From positions 35,984,595 to 36,048,594 of the forward strand of contig OX419338.1 of assembly GCA_948470475.1 (NCBI GenBank): 64,000 nt of DNA. Direction: 5' to 3'. Positions 21,790-33,182 of the stretch are shown piece by piece; position 1 is the stretch's first letter, and every line of letters begins with the position of its first letter. The notes beneath the pieces were generated by a model. It was not told the DNA's origin. It saw only the letters and a list, made by a program, of their open reading frames with translations, and ran no database searches. The position numbers and the translations under genes were made by a program. The DNA is from Galaxea fascicularis. Its lineage: Eukaryota > Cnidaria > Anthozoa > Scleractinia > Euphylliidae.

Positions 21790-24082
21790 AATTTACATTT
21801 TTAAAGCTGTTTTTGTCATAGCAGGTCTCAGGAGAATAATTGATTAACATTGGCATGAATTATTAAATATGTCACTTAACCTGTTTTCTTGCGTCTCTTC
21901 ACAAATTTGAATTTTAAGGATAGAGTTAAAATAACTTGGTGTTTAGTTTCTGGTCCTTCAGAAACTCTCTAGTCGTATAAAAAAATTTCTCGACCTTCAT
22001 TTGTGTTTAAGTACTAGGTGCGAAATTTTCATTAACACTCATTTAACACCTCCACAAACTGTTTATTTTGTGAAGACTTATGAAGGTGACCGCTTCTTTG
22101 AGGTAGCACTTTTGGGTATCAAACTTCGTGCTGGAATTCAGTCGAAGTCTTGAGAAACAGACTGAAAAATCCAACAGAGCGGGCGTATGGCTGGCGAGAG
22201 ATGTATGTGATCAAGACATAATGAACGAGAGTGTTTCATCTGTGGGGAGAGGGGTGAGGTCAGAGTTGTAGCGGCATAAGGGAATCGAGGAGTGGCAGAG
22301 AAGAGAGGGAGAGCTTGGAGTAGGGTTTGTGGTGGCAAGCGCCTGCATTGGTTCACTGTCTGTCCGAGGATTAGTTCAAAGACAAATGCTGAAAACAAAT
22401 AAACGATTTTCCCCAGATGTAAGTCACTGAGACATGAAAATCTGCTGACAGTTATAATCCCGAACTCACTGAACACCGCATAGAGGACTAGGAAGTATTC
22501 TTTAAAAGTAAATTCAAACTGGGGTCTCTAGAGCATGATCGGCTTAAGTTGCCACCGATTCTGCTCTTAGACAATGATATATCTTTTTTCTCTCGCTTCT
22601 TTGAAGTCTGCCATCTTGTGTACATATATTATCCATCCATGACGAGAATTTCCGTTTAGCAAAACAAACAGCTTTTAGATGGAACAAATAATCCAGCACG
22701 CGAGACCCATTAAAAAAATTAATAGGACTTCATTCACGCGCGGTTTAGATCGCCGCCAAACATTTATTTTTTCTCCACTCGTTCATATTAGATGTCTTTT
22801 TTGTACAAGTCGGTAGCAATTTCTTTCCAAGCCACTAATCCCGATACAGTTTGTGTCGATTGTACAAGGTAGATTATCCGTGACGTAACTGGTGCTTCTG
22901 GCGACCATTCAGTACTTTTTGCCATGACAACTTCATCTCGACTTTATTTGGCGTTTAAGTCCGTTTGCGTTTGCGTCCGATTTCTTAGAGCTAAAAGGGA
23001 GGTGCGGAAAGATAAATTCAACACTACCAAACTAAACAGATAAACAGCGTTCGTTGAGTGTAACAAAAATTTTGCATGAAGTGTGTTCTTTGAAAGACTG
23101 CTCTGCAATCACCTACTGCCTGCTAGTTAGTACGGCTAAAGCCTTGCAGAACAGGCGCGGCCAACATGCCTCAAGAAACTGCTAAATATACTTCATGTTC
23201 AATAATCTTTTTTTCCGCAAACAGATATTGCATCTGTATTTCATGAGTGGTAAATAAGTGCACAAATGTTTACCTGATACCGTGGTATATACACTGATGT
23301 ATTTGCATATGAAACTGGCACTGTTGTTGCCAAGCAAACAACTTTTGAGATTTGTCGCTCTACCATCCAATAACCGGACAATAAACACAATACAAAGTAA
23401 GCCACCGAACAAAGGCACATACACACCGCTGTTTGACGGTCTCATTAGAGTTTACCTGATCGTGCCGGTGATGAGATGGTTCTTTCTTGTCCTTCAACAT
23501 CTCAGTTTGTCATCGTTCTGTAAAACTGTCAAACGTGATATTTTATACCGTGATTAATTTCAAGGTGATATTTGCGTCAGCGGTCTTCGGCCGCCAGTAG
23601 TTGGCATTGTTGAACACTGTTGGTGCATGGCTACGGAAAGCGTTTGACAGAAGAACACGTCCAGAGGGGAATACTGTGTGCACTGGTCTTCAATTTAGGT
23701 ATTACTGGGAAACGATGCTTTCTGTTGGCACGGATTGAGATCATATCAATCGCTTCGCTGATTTCCGTCTCGGGGCAACTCACTCACGGTCAGTCAGTAT
23801 TCGGCAACTGCAGAGCAAATTAATTTCTCCCAGTTGAAGTCATCAACGCAATTTTGAAATCGCGGTTTTGGAAGGTCTAACGCGTGGCTGCTGTTTCAAG
23901 GGTCGGAACGCATCAACACTTCAAACCCTGCGAGACTGACACGAAATGGATGTAACATCATCTTTTTCAAAGGACTTGCAAACGGAAAGGAAATCACATT
24001 GTTTACAGCGATTAAGAGACTGTTGGATTATCCAAGATCCCGCTAGTTGTTTTACAAACTGTGTTGTTTAATTACTGCTAAA
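21790..24082. other. Intergenic, no supported gene
   Basis: Contains short frames on both strands around 22138-22476 and 23182-23557 without recognisable content. A pyrimidine-rich acceptor-like site TTGTTTACAG ends near 24008, shortly before the next ATG, and may mark a 5' UTR intron. Confidence 0.4.
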
Positions 24083-24991
24083 ATGGATTTTCAAACGGCT
24101 AGAAGAAACGCAGACGAACGACTTAATCAGGAACTCATTAGAATTCGCAATCTTCCGAAAAGAAGCAAATTTAAAGTGGCGAACAAGTACGGTTTGAAAC
24201 ATGCGAGTCACACTAACTCTGGTCTGTTGAAAGAACTAGAGATTAACTTAAGTGTGATTTCACGCGAACAGAGACGAGTTGCTAATGAATGCGACAAACG
24301 ACAGAGAGACTTCAGAGAGTTACAAAAGAGATCACTCTCGAAATTTCTTCCGCCTTTGCCAAAGGAGGATGAGGTTGAAAAGACGGCATTTAAAAACAAA
24401 GTTGAGCCCGAGGGAATGATGAGGCAAGGTGCATCTGTTTTGCATCAAACACCGATGTGGCTGAAGGGATGTAAAGAGTCAGTCACGGAGTTGAAGAGAG
24501 AAATGCTATTAACTTTGACGGCTAAGAGTAAAGAGAAAACGTTTAAGATCATATCAGAAAACAACAGAAAAACGTCTATTGGAGCACCACTGCCTCCCTT
24601 GCATAACGTTGAAATAGACGAAACCTCGTGGATTACACAGCTCAATCGACGGCGTAAAAACGCTTATGCCGGGAGCTGCTTTCCGTTTTTGTTGGAGGAG
24701 GAGGAATCAGAAAAAGAGCAGGAACGTTTCCCCAGGGATAACTCAATCCAGGATAAAGTGTCAGAAAACTACAAAACCTTGTACAAAAGAACGTTCCGCG
24801 GAGTCACTTACGAAAAGGTTCTAAAAATGCCAGACCCAGCGAAAATTCCGCACTTAAATCCCAGGGATCCCAAGCTTTACCACGTTGTCATGAAAGTACG
24901 CGATAGGAACCGTAGAAAGATAACCCAGCTGCATAAACTGGATTCAGAGGTTGCTAGAAGAAATACTGTATTTACGAAACACTGGAAGTAA
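24083..24991 (+). CDS. Unrecognised 302-residue coiled-coil protein, diverged DPRF relative
   Basis: Starts at the ATG at 24083 (A at -3, G at +4). The frame is open slightly further upstream but only from a TTG. Residues ~45-90 are a charged helical segment (REQRRVANECDKRQRDF) that ends in FLPPLPKE, and a second motif APLPPLHNVE lies near residue 172. Around residue 262 the sequence N-P-R-D-P-K-L-Y-H-V-V-M-K-V aligns loosely with the D-P-R-F-x-x-L-x-x-x-L motif of other local genes. The C-terminus is basic (RDRNRRKITQLHKLDSEVARR). No signal peptide, membrane segment or known domain. It belongs by style to the local unspliced gene cluster. Confidence 0.65.
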   Translation: MDFQTARRNADERLNQELIRIRNLPKRSKFKVANKYGLKHASHTNSGLLKELEINLSVISREQRRVANECDKRQRDFRELQKRSLSKFLPPLPKEDEVEKTAFKNKVEPEGMMRQGASVLHQTPMWLKGCKESVTELKREMLLTLTAKSKEKTFKIISENNRKTSIGAPLPPLHNVEIDETSWITQLNRRRKNAYAGSCFPFLLEEEESEKEQERFPRDNSIQDKVSENYKTLYKRTFRGVTYEKVLKMPDPAKIPHLNPRDPKLYHVVMKVRDRNRRKITQLHKLDSEVARRNTVFTKHWK

Positions 24992-26785
24992 ATGGTTTTC
25001 ATTTGAAAACGCCCGTTCCACGATGCAGAAATGATGGGCGCGAAATGGCATGGATTTTTCAGGGAACTCAGCTACACGCTAAGATACATTCTTTGTGTTT
25101 GAATTTTTTTTCGCCGGTGTGTTGCGTTCGTTATTTATCATTTAGTCGGAATTGTGTGGCTATCAGAGAGATCATAAAAACGAGGGTTTGAATATGCACA
25201 CATCAAGCCCGTCTATCATCAGGTGTGGACGAATTTTCTAAATGCAATTGTTTAAATCGTGATTATTGAGGGTTTGAGTTCCTGCACTGTACTGTTCCAA
25301 CTTTGTCTATTGTGCAGCCCTTCCTGTGGTGCTATTATATTTCAAATCCAAGCGAATTCGGATGTAAAATTGCTTTCAGTTGAGTTGTCACTCAGGAGCT
25401 GTGCGCGGTGACTGTCGGATTAAAGAGGATTCAAAATACTTGACAGAATCAATTCAAATTCGTTCTTTTTCCCTTTATCCTGTTAAGTCTAAGGACGATT
25501 TGTGGCGCCTGTGAAATCAATTATTCAAAAATTTCAACATCCTGTTTACTTTTTAGAAAGAGGTCAGAAATCAAGGAAAACTATAAAATTCCGTGAGGGG
25601 AGGATAGTTGAAAATTTTTAAAATTAAAACTTAAACTAAATCTTAGCTTTTTCAAGTTGTGACTAAAAACTTCAAGAAGGTAAAAAAGTAAAGAACTCGT
25701 CCGAGAAGAATGAAAGAATCGAACTTGATATCTTTGATTATAAGGAAACCAGAGAGGAATTACCGGCCAGTTCTGTCTCAGGTTTTATTGAAACTATGAG
25801 TCAAACTCTTCATCATTGTTTAGTTAGAACCAGTGATGAAAGGCGGGCTCAGCCCCTAAAAGTCCGGTTGTTTTATTATGCAAATATTCAAATTTGATTA
25901 ACATAAATCGTTTCATGTTAGCTAGCAAAAGAGGTTTGGATCGCTTTTTTTAGCTTGTTGAATATGCGTAACTGTAAACTTCATGAGCTGTGATTGAGAC
26001 CAAAGCCCCTCTCAATTTCAAAATTGCAATGCGTAATATATGGTTGCAAGGCGGTGGACACGCGATGAAAAGAAGTGGGACCAAGTCCCGGTTCAAACCT
26101 GTCCGGGATAGCTGTATCGGTCCCAACAATTGATAACACTGTTCAAGACCTTCTTATGTCTGGATGGCGTCGCAAATTGCACGGAGCTTCTGGTACTGAA
26201 AAGACTTTATGACACCTTCTCTTATCTCGAGGAAACAGGAGTCAGACCTACCCTGCGGTCGAACAACAGAGTGGTATCATGTTAAGATTAACCTTTGGGA
26301 GATCAAGCCGCCTGTCCTCCAAACGTTTCAAAATCACAGTTACCGGAACGACGGTTTGCGGACGCCCATTTGGTGGCCACCTTTATTAAGTCCCGCCACA
26401 CACACACCTCCTCCTTAACGACTCCGTTAATACGGATATACTTCATCCAAGCTATTTCTAACCTGCTACCAGTAACAACTGGGTATTACTATAATTGCGC
26501 AACATTTAGTTGTCCGAAACCAAAAAACCTGCTATTCTCTACCAAATCATTAGCTTACGTTCATTTTCGCGTTACAACTTGATAACCATGTGAAATAACC
26601 AAATTTTATGTTTTGTCGAGAACGTGATCGCAAGGAAGCAAAGTTTGTTTCTTTTTCCATGCTTTAACGCCGTTCATGGTTATTTAGTTCCTGGACAGTT
26701 CGTCAGCATTTTCCAAGTTAAACAAATTTCAGTAATTGCGAAAGAGATACACAAACGAGAAGTTATATTTTGAAATGACGTTTTT
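24992..26785. other. Intergenic, nothing recognised
   Basis: AT-rich sequence. A GGTTCAAACC box at about 26090 resembles a tRNA B box, but no tRNA-like fold surrounds it. Short frames at 26209-26582 are not convincing. Confidence 0.4.
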
Positions 26786-26820
26786 GCTGCCGTCGCCGTC
26801 GTCGCTGCTAAAACTCCCCA
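26786..26820. repeat. Dispersed repeat GCCGTCGCCGTC...GCTAAA, copy 1
   Basis: GCTGCCGTCGCCGTCGTCGC followed by TGCTAAAACTCCCC. A second copy in the same orientation is at 60323-60370. Probably the end of an uncharacterised dispersed element. Confidence 0.6.
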
Positions 26821-26852
26821 TTATCTATAGCTGTGACGTACTTTGGTTCGGG

Positions 26853-27368
26853 TCACGTGGCACTCTTTGGATGCGCGATATTTCTTGCGTGAAGCTGTGC
26901 TGATTTTGAAATGTCTATCACAGCTGAAGTCGGACTCTGACGCTTCTCTTTCCCATGCAATATTTCATTGTGACTGCGATCTAAAGTCCTAATGAGAGCC
27001 AAGCACTTCCGTTCTTGTTGAGTTCTAAATCCTCTATATGTCGCCATATTGAAAACGGGAGTCACAAGGTTGTCGTTATTTCCCAGTAAATAAGACAGGT
27101 AGATACCCCGGTTGGCTCGTCGGTCCATCGAAGGAACGCTTCTAGGTTTTATATTGCTACAGTGCTCGTGAATCACCTTCCTTTGAACTTCTTCGGCTGA
27201 GTTTACCTTTGCCAATCGTAAAACTTCACGTGTTCCTGGCTTTTCTGCTTCATGCATATTCGTGTTAATTATGTTGTCTTGTTTGTCCTTGTAGCAAAGC
27301 CTGTGCGAAATTCGTTCCTCGTTTTCGTCAGCAACAGCTTGTTGATCTAATTTTAAACTTGAATTCAT
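26853..27368 (-). CDS. Unrecognised 171-residue protein (single exon)
   Basis: Starts at the ATG at 27368 and ends in a stop at 26853. Residues ~85-145 look the most ordered (GIYLSYLLGNNDNLVTPVFN, RTQQERKCLALIRTLDRS); the flanks are polar. No signal peptide, no membrane segment, no known domain, no DPRF or LPPI motif. It is placed with the cluster of unspliced genes by size, isolation and composition. Coding status is probable, not certain. Confidence 0.5.
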   Translation of the reverse strand: MNSSLKLDQQAVADENEERISHRLCYKDKQDNIINTNMHEAEKPGTREVLRLAKVNSAEEVQRKVIHEHCSNIKPRSVPSMDRRANRGIYLSYLLGNNDNLVTPVFNMATYRGFRTQQERKCLALIRTLDRSHNEILHGKEKRQSPTSAVIDISKSAQLHARNIAHPKSAT

Positions 27369-29228
27369 AGCTTTCGCACGTGTTTGTTCTGATCAGTGAA
27401 GGACTCTAAGTAAATCGTGTTTGTTCGCAAGTTGAAACGTTAACTGGATCATTGTTTGGCCGACTGGAATTAAGAGTACTCTTTGTTTGACATGTATTCA
27501 GCACCTTCGTCTATATTGTTATTTCTTTTGACTCATTTGATTGGTTGATTCACAATAATTAGCAATTAAAACCATATCCGCCGTCTAATTACGCTTTGTA
27601 CAGTGCATTGAAGGTTTGGGGTCGTCATGCCTAAAATCTTAAACTCAATTTTTACGGAATATGATTTTTCATGTCGTAACCGTCCCGTTCTCCAAGGAAA
27701 ACGTTTTTCAATCTGTCCCAATTTAATTTTTGTTATGGAAGAGAGTTTATGAATAATGATTAATAATAGCTTTAAACAAATTGATTCAGAGGATTAACTG
27801 AGAAACAAAGAAACTACTCTGTCACACAGCTGTCTTGTTCATCACTTTTTTGTGGATGGCAGGCCTGGTCTACAGCTTAAGCCACGTTTTTCGTTATCAT
27901 TGAAAAGACTGACAACGATTTGACAAGGAGATATGCGTAATAAGTGCCCCAAAACATCTCTCAGACATATCATTAAGATTACTGATCCACTTATTATAAG
28001 AACCAGAACACAGAACATCTTAAACAAACAGAGAACATTAATAATTTATGTCATGGTTTCATCAATTTAGCCTGACGACAGAAACTTAAAATTGTTTGTG
28101 TGAAGTAGCATTGTACAGGAATTGATTTTCATCAACGCGTAAAACCAAGGCGCAAGTGCTTGCACCTCCTTGGTCGCTTTATTCTCCAACCAAGCTCACT
28201 TTGTTTACATTGAGAGTTTGATCTAATCGATTGAGTTTAATTAAGGGCTTAAGCCATTCTCGTTTTCATAACCATAATGTTCGCTTTATTCCACGCTCTA
28301 CCCGTGATGCACACTGTATGTCAATCAGTTTTGAACGCTTCCTCAGTACGAGCAACAGGATGAATAAAATGGTGTTTTTTAGCACTTTTCAGTCCGCGGG
28401 TTACTACTTTCAAAATTCTACCAACAGAGCGAATTAGGTTTCCAGGTGAACAACCCTCTAGGGACACAAAAATATTAGCTGTGTGTTTACTCCCACAAAC
28501 AGATTTCTCAAAATTGCCGGCCGGACTCACTTGGTTCATGAACTTACAATGAGGAGAGTACTGACAATGATGTGAGAATGTGCTACATACTTTTATACTC
28601 AAGAAAGGTGTCAGCATGGATCTTTCACAACTCTTACGACGCATGAATTCGTACAAATATTTTTCTGTTCAGTTTTCTTATCATGAGCAAACTTCCATCA
28701 GGCGTTTTATTGTGGGGGGTGAGCGCGAAAGATTGCAGATTCGACAAATTCGGAGCGGATGTAATCGGTTTTGCTCGCCGGCACTCAGTTAAAGTTGCAA
28801 GAAAGTATGAAAGTATGTGTAAACTGGCTGTGGACTTGTTTTACACTCTTTATTTTCGTGTCAAAACTTGTTTTTTGTGCTTTTCAGTCAACAAGTGCCT
28901 AAGAATTCCTGCAGTAACTTATAACATAATAAAGTATAACTGGCAGTCAATGCCACTAAGCCACTTTCCCAGGGCGCGCTTGTCGCGTTTTAGCGCCTGG
29001 CCTCTAATCTATAATCTACTACTTACTTACTGTCTTTACTGAGTCTCTCTTAACTTTGCATTACTTCTTCAATTTTTAGGACCGTTTTAATGTACAAGTT
29101 GTCAAAGAAGTGTCACGATTTTTATAATATGTATACTTGTGTTATACTTGCATCGACATAGCCCAAGTGGGTAACTAATTGAAATGTTTCTTATGTACAA
29201 ACTATTGGTAAACATTTCGAGGAAGTTA
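27369..29228. other. Intergenic, no supported gene
   Basis: AT-rich sequence. Frames at 28231-28437, 28321-28656 and 28683-29042 overlap on opposite strands and none shows recognisable protein features. Confidence 0.4.
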
Positions 29229-29717
29229 TCAAAGTTTTTGATTTACAATGCTAAAGTTTGTTAACTTTGGAAGCTTTAATCTCGAGGATTCTGGCTCTGC
29301 GCTGTTTTTGGATTCTTTGACGTCGCTTTTCGCAAGTCCAGTTTTGTCTTCCTCTACATTACAGTCTTTCAGCGCAGAACGCTCACATCCATTCACTCTG
29401 TTGTCATCGCCAAGTGCACGAAGTTCGTCGACCATCAACTCAGCATTGTTCCCTGTATTATACATGGCTTTATAAGTGTCATAGTTTGTAATACACGGGA
29501 GTCCACAAATCGGTGGGAACAGAGGCTTGTTGATGGTGTTAGCAAAGCGTGCCCTTGCTGCCGAAAGTTCTTCCTGGCGTTCGCTGAAGGGCCCAACGTC
29601 TCTCCACACACACATCTGTCGTTTTCTGTTCTTTTGTAAACGCTCGAATTTCTTAGGCTCGAATTTTCCATAAGAGATACAATCACAGAAACCATCATCT
29701 CTTTTCTTGTCCTTCAT
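29229..29717 (-). CDS. Unrecognised 162-residue protein (single exon)
   Basis: The first in-frame ATG is at 29717; the frame is open about 30 codons further upstream without an ATG, so an upstream exon cannot be excluded. The N-terminal third is basic (FEPKKFERLQKNRKRQMCVW). The middle is ordered-looking with P-L-F-P-P-I (KPLFPPICGLPCITNYDTY), and the C-terminal third is acidic and disordered, ending KLPKLTNFSIVNQKL. The FPPI and LPKL motifs recall the L-P-P-I-like motifs of neighbours. No signal, membrane segment or known domain. Confidence 0.55.
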   Translation of the reverse strand: MKDKKRDDGFCDCISYGKFEPKKFERLQKNRKRQMCVWRDVGPFSERQEELSAARARFANTINKPLFPPICGLPCITNYDTYKAMYNTGNNAELMVDELRALGDDNRVNGCERSALKDCNVEEDKTGLAKSDVKESKNSAEPESSRLKLPKLTNFSIVNQKL

Positions 29718-31836
29718 CTCAGTTGTTTCGTAGCGGTGGAGGTAGATTTTCAACTCAAAAGAATTGCGCTTTGTATCCGATATCACCTTTACAATGCACC
29801 ATGCAGCGGTCAAACGCCTCTTGCGATGTCCATAAATGCTACCTTGTTCAAAGAACTACTCCCGTGTCTGATGCATGCATGGGTCCGGGTAACCTTTGAT
29901 TATAGCTTTCTTTTCGCTGTGATATACAGAATCAACTGCAATTTGTTGAATTTCTAGCTTCTAGTTTCCTCGTCGTTTTGACCCAATTTGATCACTCAAC
30001 CCACCGGATGCCAGTTTTAAACCGTTTCGCACAAATTTTGTCCCACGTTTCTGACTGACTACGTTTCAAACTTCCCTGATCGACTCCAAATAAACGCTTA
30101 TCAAAGCCTGATCAACTTGGTATGGAAATTGTAAGTTCATAGAATCATCGAAAGGCTTAAGAGCGAAATAGAAGCAGTTAAAATGTTTGTTTGCTGTTCG
30201 GGTAACGTTGATTTACCATCAGTGCAAAGAACTCTTCCAGTCTTACATTTTCTTTTGTTCAACCTGCAATATGTATTCACAATACCCCTGCACGTTCGTG
30301 CAGCAAATGACGTATAACACTGCACGTCTGTGCATTTGTAGATTATATTAGTTTGTTTTGCGGTGTTTTTTTGTACTTGAATACATGGAGATAAAAAAGA
30401 TTAAAAACCTCAATTGTCTAGCATGTGCCACAAGAGTTACAGCTAATCCTGTGTGATCTTTCAACCCAGACGTATCCATGGAAACGCAAACTTTAAATAA
30501 AAGTTGATCACACTCACTCAGTGTCGGCTTTAAACAGAAAACATGAAATAAGAAAAATAAAACTTAAATCTTGGCTAAAACGGAATCTATGATTTCGCTT
30601 GGTTCCGGTACAAGGAATAACAGACCAGTTAACTGCATTGTTTCTTCCATTTTTAATTGGGAAACATATCCCCAGGAAATGTGATGTTTTAATGGAATCA
30701 TGCCAGTTTCCGTAAATTTTGATTTTTAAAACACATTCAACCAGTAAGCCTTGAAAAGATCGGAAAGAAATTTATTAAATAAAATATATTCCCAACGACG
30801 CTGTAGAAAAACTCAATTGTTTAGTTCAAAACTTGTGTTTTCTTTTGACGAATAAGAATTGCGGTAGACTTGTGAATTAAACAGAGTAATCATAACTGAC
30901 CTAAATAGAAATTCTCCATTTGGTAATTCTGAGATGAAAACTAGCTTAATCATTTTCTGCTTCAGTCTCGTCTAAACATATTTTGCAGTGGTCTTATAAG
31001 TTTTGTCTTTGTCGTTGTTTTAATCGTGCTTTTAATTGTTTTCCATTTTCTGTGTTTCTTAGTAACGAAAACGTTTCTGGAAAGAACTCACAGACATTTG
31101 ACAGACATTTTGAAGTTCAATTGTCGTAGCTTCAAAGCTCAATGATCGAGAAATCGAGGAGAAAATCACAGAGGTATTTTGCTCAGCTTGTCTTGTGGGT
31201 GAAAATGTTTATAATTTAATAAGCGTTTATTAATTCTTCTAAAAAATAAAGAAAAAAGTTTCCTACTGGGCTAATGTTTAGGTAATTTACCGAACAAAAA
31301 TTCAGTTACTTTAAAAAATCCAAAATTAGTCATAGTTTCGGTGGGATTCATAGGTAGATGAGAATCTCCACAACCGAAAATTTCTTCCAAATCCCTACCG
31401 CCGTCTAAATATTCCGATAAGTGGAATTAAGATAGCTGTAGCGCAGCAGGCGCTAAAAGTTTAAAGCTTTTGTTCTCATGGAAACAGCGGCTTCAATTTC
31501 TGAATCAAATCAAGCTGTCAAAGAGTGTTTGCAATCACAGAGCAGTTTTCAAAATAAGAAATTCTGATAATTTAGAGATCGCCGATTGAGAACGATTTTT
31601 TCATATGTGTGTATGGCATTTGTGAACAGTGAGACGCCTGAGAAATTACAGGGAAAACGCGGCGAAACCTAGGAAGAAGGAGAGAGAGAGTAAATCTAGG
31701 CGAAAATAGCGCACTCCTGAGACGACAAGTTCAAAGTTTCAGCACTTAGTTAATTTGTCTCGTACCAGTGAAGAGGAGAAATTTCCAAGTTTTCAAAGAT
31801 ACCGAATCTGGTGTAGGATGCACGTTTCCTAACGAA
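29718..31836. other. Intergenic, nothing recognised
   Basis: AT-rich sequence upstream of two divergent genes. The last part (from about 31750) is an open extension of the next gene's frame without an ATG, preceded by acceptor-like TTTCAG and CTTAG sequences. Confidence 0.4.
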
Positions 31837-32190
31837 ATGCAACGGAACCAAACACGAGAAGTAAAGGAGGTTTCATGGTCGGAAACTGAGGCTAACAAAT
31901 GTAATTTTGAGGCTGATCAAACGGCAACTCAAACTGAATTTCGAGGCTGTCGATCCAATTACCTTTATGACAGAAATCCATTACAGGATCCTCGGTTTAC
32001 ACGCCTGGTTGAGCAGCTTGTACCTTTACGGACCCAGCTACACGTGAAAAGAAAGAAAATGTTGGATTCTATCAGAAGAGGGTACGAAAAATGCCATGAG
32101 ATTTGTTTTAAAGACATTTGCCTCAACGAGACGTGTCGTTTGGTGTTTAAGATAATGAACAAAGGAAATGGTGATTTCGACAAGGAGTAG
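31837..32190 (+). CDS. DPRF-motif family protein 2 (short, possibly spliced 5' end)
   Basis: The first in-frame ATG is at 31837, giving 117 residues. The frame is open back to a stop at 31747-31749, with acceptor-like sequence there, so the true start may lie in an unseen upstream exon. Residues 51-61 are D-P-R-F-T-R-L-V-E-Q-L followed by V-P-L. After it comes a basic helix (HVKRKKMLDSIRRGYEKC) and a Cys-containing tail. It is shorter than its relatives and lacks their P-I-W N-terminus. It is convergent with the family gene at 32433-33182; the stops are 242 bp apart. Confidence 0.6.
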   Translation: MQRNQTREVKEVSWSETEANKCNFEADQTATQTEFRGCRSNYLYDRNPLQDPRFTRLVEQLVPLRTQLHVKRKKMLDSIRRGYEKCHEICFKDICLNETCRLVFKIMNKGNGDFDKE

Positions 32191-32220
32191 TAAAAAGGAC
32201 ATGGTGTTAGATTCATTGTA

Positions 32221-32226
32221 AATAAA
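32221..32226 (+). terminator. Poly(A) signal AATAAA of DPRF gene 2
   Basis: AATAAA 31 bp after the TAG at 32190, a normal distance for a short 3' UTR. Confidence 0.55.
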
Positions 32227-32365
32227 ATTTCTTTTCTGAAGCAATTTTTTAAGGGGGAGTCTACGGCAATGAAAACGTCATTTCAAAATATTACTTCTCG
32301 ATTTTCTAACTTTCCTATGTAAGGTTCTTCAGTGGGTTTTCAGCATATGTTCACAATAAGCAAAC

Positions 32366-32371
32366 TTTATT
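32366..32371 (-). terminator. Poly(A) signal AATAAA of DPRF gene 3 (minus strand)
   Basis: TTTATT on the plus strand, read as AATAAA on the minus strand, about 60 bp beyond the stop at 32433. With the plus-strand signal at 32221 it leaves the two convergent transcripts just short of overlapping. Confidence 0.5.
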
Positions 32372-32432
32372 TTCCTCTTTATATTACCATAAGGCTGCTT
32401 ATGCTGCCAAGGAACACTGGTTGTAAAACCAT

Positions 32433-33182
32433 TTAAAATCCGTTTGGTGTTAGTGATCGTAATAAATTTTGAAATCTTGGATCACGTGTGTCACCCGGAG
32501 AAGGCACGTTTGTCACACGTGTGTCACCCCGGAAAGATAAGTGAAATCTGCTGTCAGTGTCCATTGTAGTAGCGTTGGACACTTGATGACCTTTTCTGAG
32601 ACTTCTTTTTTCCTCAGTTCGATCCACAGCTCTACAAATTTCATCGGATCTTTTCGTCAAACAGTTCTCAGACACTCTATGCATCGACGGTGTGATTGCC
32701 TTGAGCTTATTGGTAATGTCCTGGTTTGTCTTAAGAAAATGACTTCCAAGGTTTCTGTTTTCAGTTCCAAAATATTTTAACGAACCAAGAGAAGCTGCAT
32801 TATTTGCAGGTTTATCCCGCATCCAGCGATTTCCATCATACTGTTTCATTTTCTCTAACAGCGAGAATTGATGAAACCTTTCTCTATATATTTTCAAGCA
32901 TTGCTGTTTCCACTCTGCAAGTTCTACCTTATCTGCCTGTTTTGTTCTTGCGATACACTGCACTTTCCTTAGTCGCTCTTCCCTTAAATGATCTTCATTA
33001 GCTAGCTGTTTCAATTGTTCCGTCATCATTTCAAATGTAAGTCGTGACTGTTTTGAATAAGCACCAAGACGTAAAAGTTCAAGGATTATTGCGGCAGCTT
33101 GTTTGAACGATTTTATACGCTTTTTTCTTCGCCATATCGGTGCAACATATACTACGGGTTTCAAATCCGGTGACTCTGCCAT
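32433..33182 (-). CDS. DPRF-motif family protein 3 (PIW and DPRF, single exon)
   Basis: 249 residues from the ATG at 33182. Residues ~14-24 read V-A-P-I-W-R-R-K-K-R-I, which aligns with I-S-P-I-W-P-P-E-K-R-I in the gene at 35507. This is followed by a hydrophobic helix (AAAIILELLRLG) and a long charged helical region (~50-120). The C-terminal half is disordered, with a repeated G-D-T-R. The last residues are D-P-R-F-Q-N-L-L-R-S-L-T-P-N-G-F and then stop (motif at 32451-32483). Sharing both ends with the 35507 gene makes the two clear paralogues. No signal peptide or known domain. The function is unknown. Confidence 0.7.
   Translation of the reverse strand: MAESPDLKPVVYVAPIWRRKKRIKSFKQAAAIILELLRLGAYSKQSRLTFEMMTEQLKQLANEDHLREERLRKVQCIARTKQADKVELAEWKQQCLKIYRERFHQFSLLEKMKQYDGNRWMRDKPANNAASLGSLKYFGTENRNLGSHFLKTNQDITNKLKAITPSMHRVSENCLTKRSDEICRAVDRTEEKRSLRKGHQVSNATTMDTDSRFHLSFRGDTRVTNVPSPGDTRDPRFQNLLRSLTPNGF

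Noticed and set aside
23182..23557. Overlapping frames on both strands
   Set aside because: Hydrophobic but without domain, splice support or consistent strand.
26052..26120. tRNA or SINE suggested by GGTTCAAACC
   Set aside because: No A box at proper distance and no cloverleaf.
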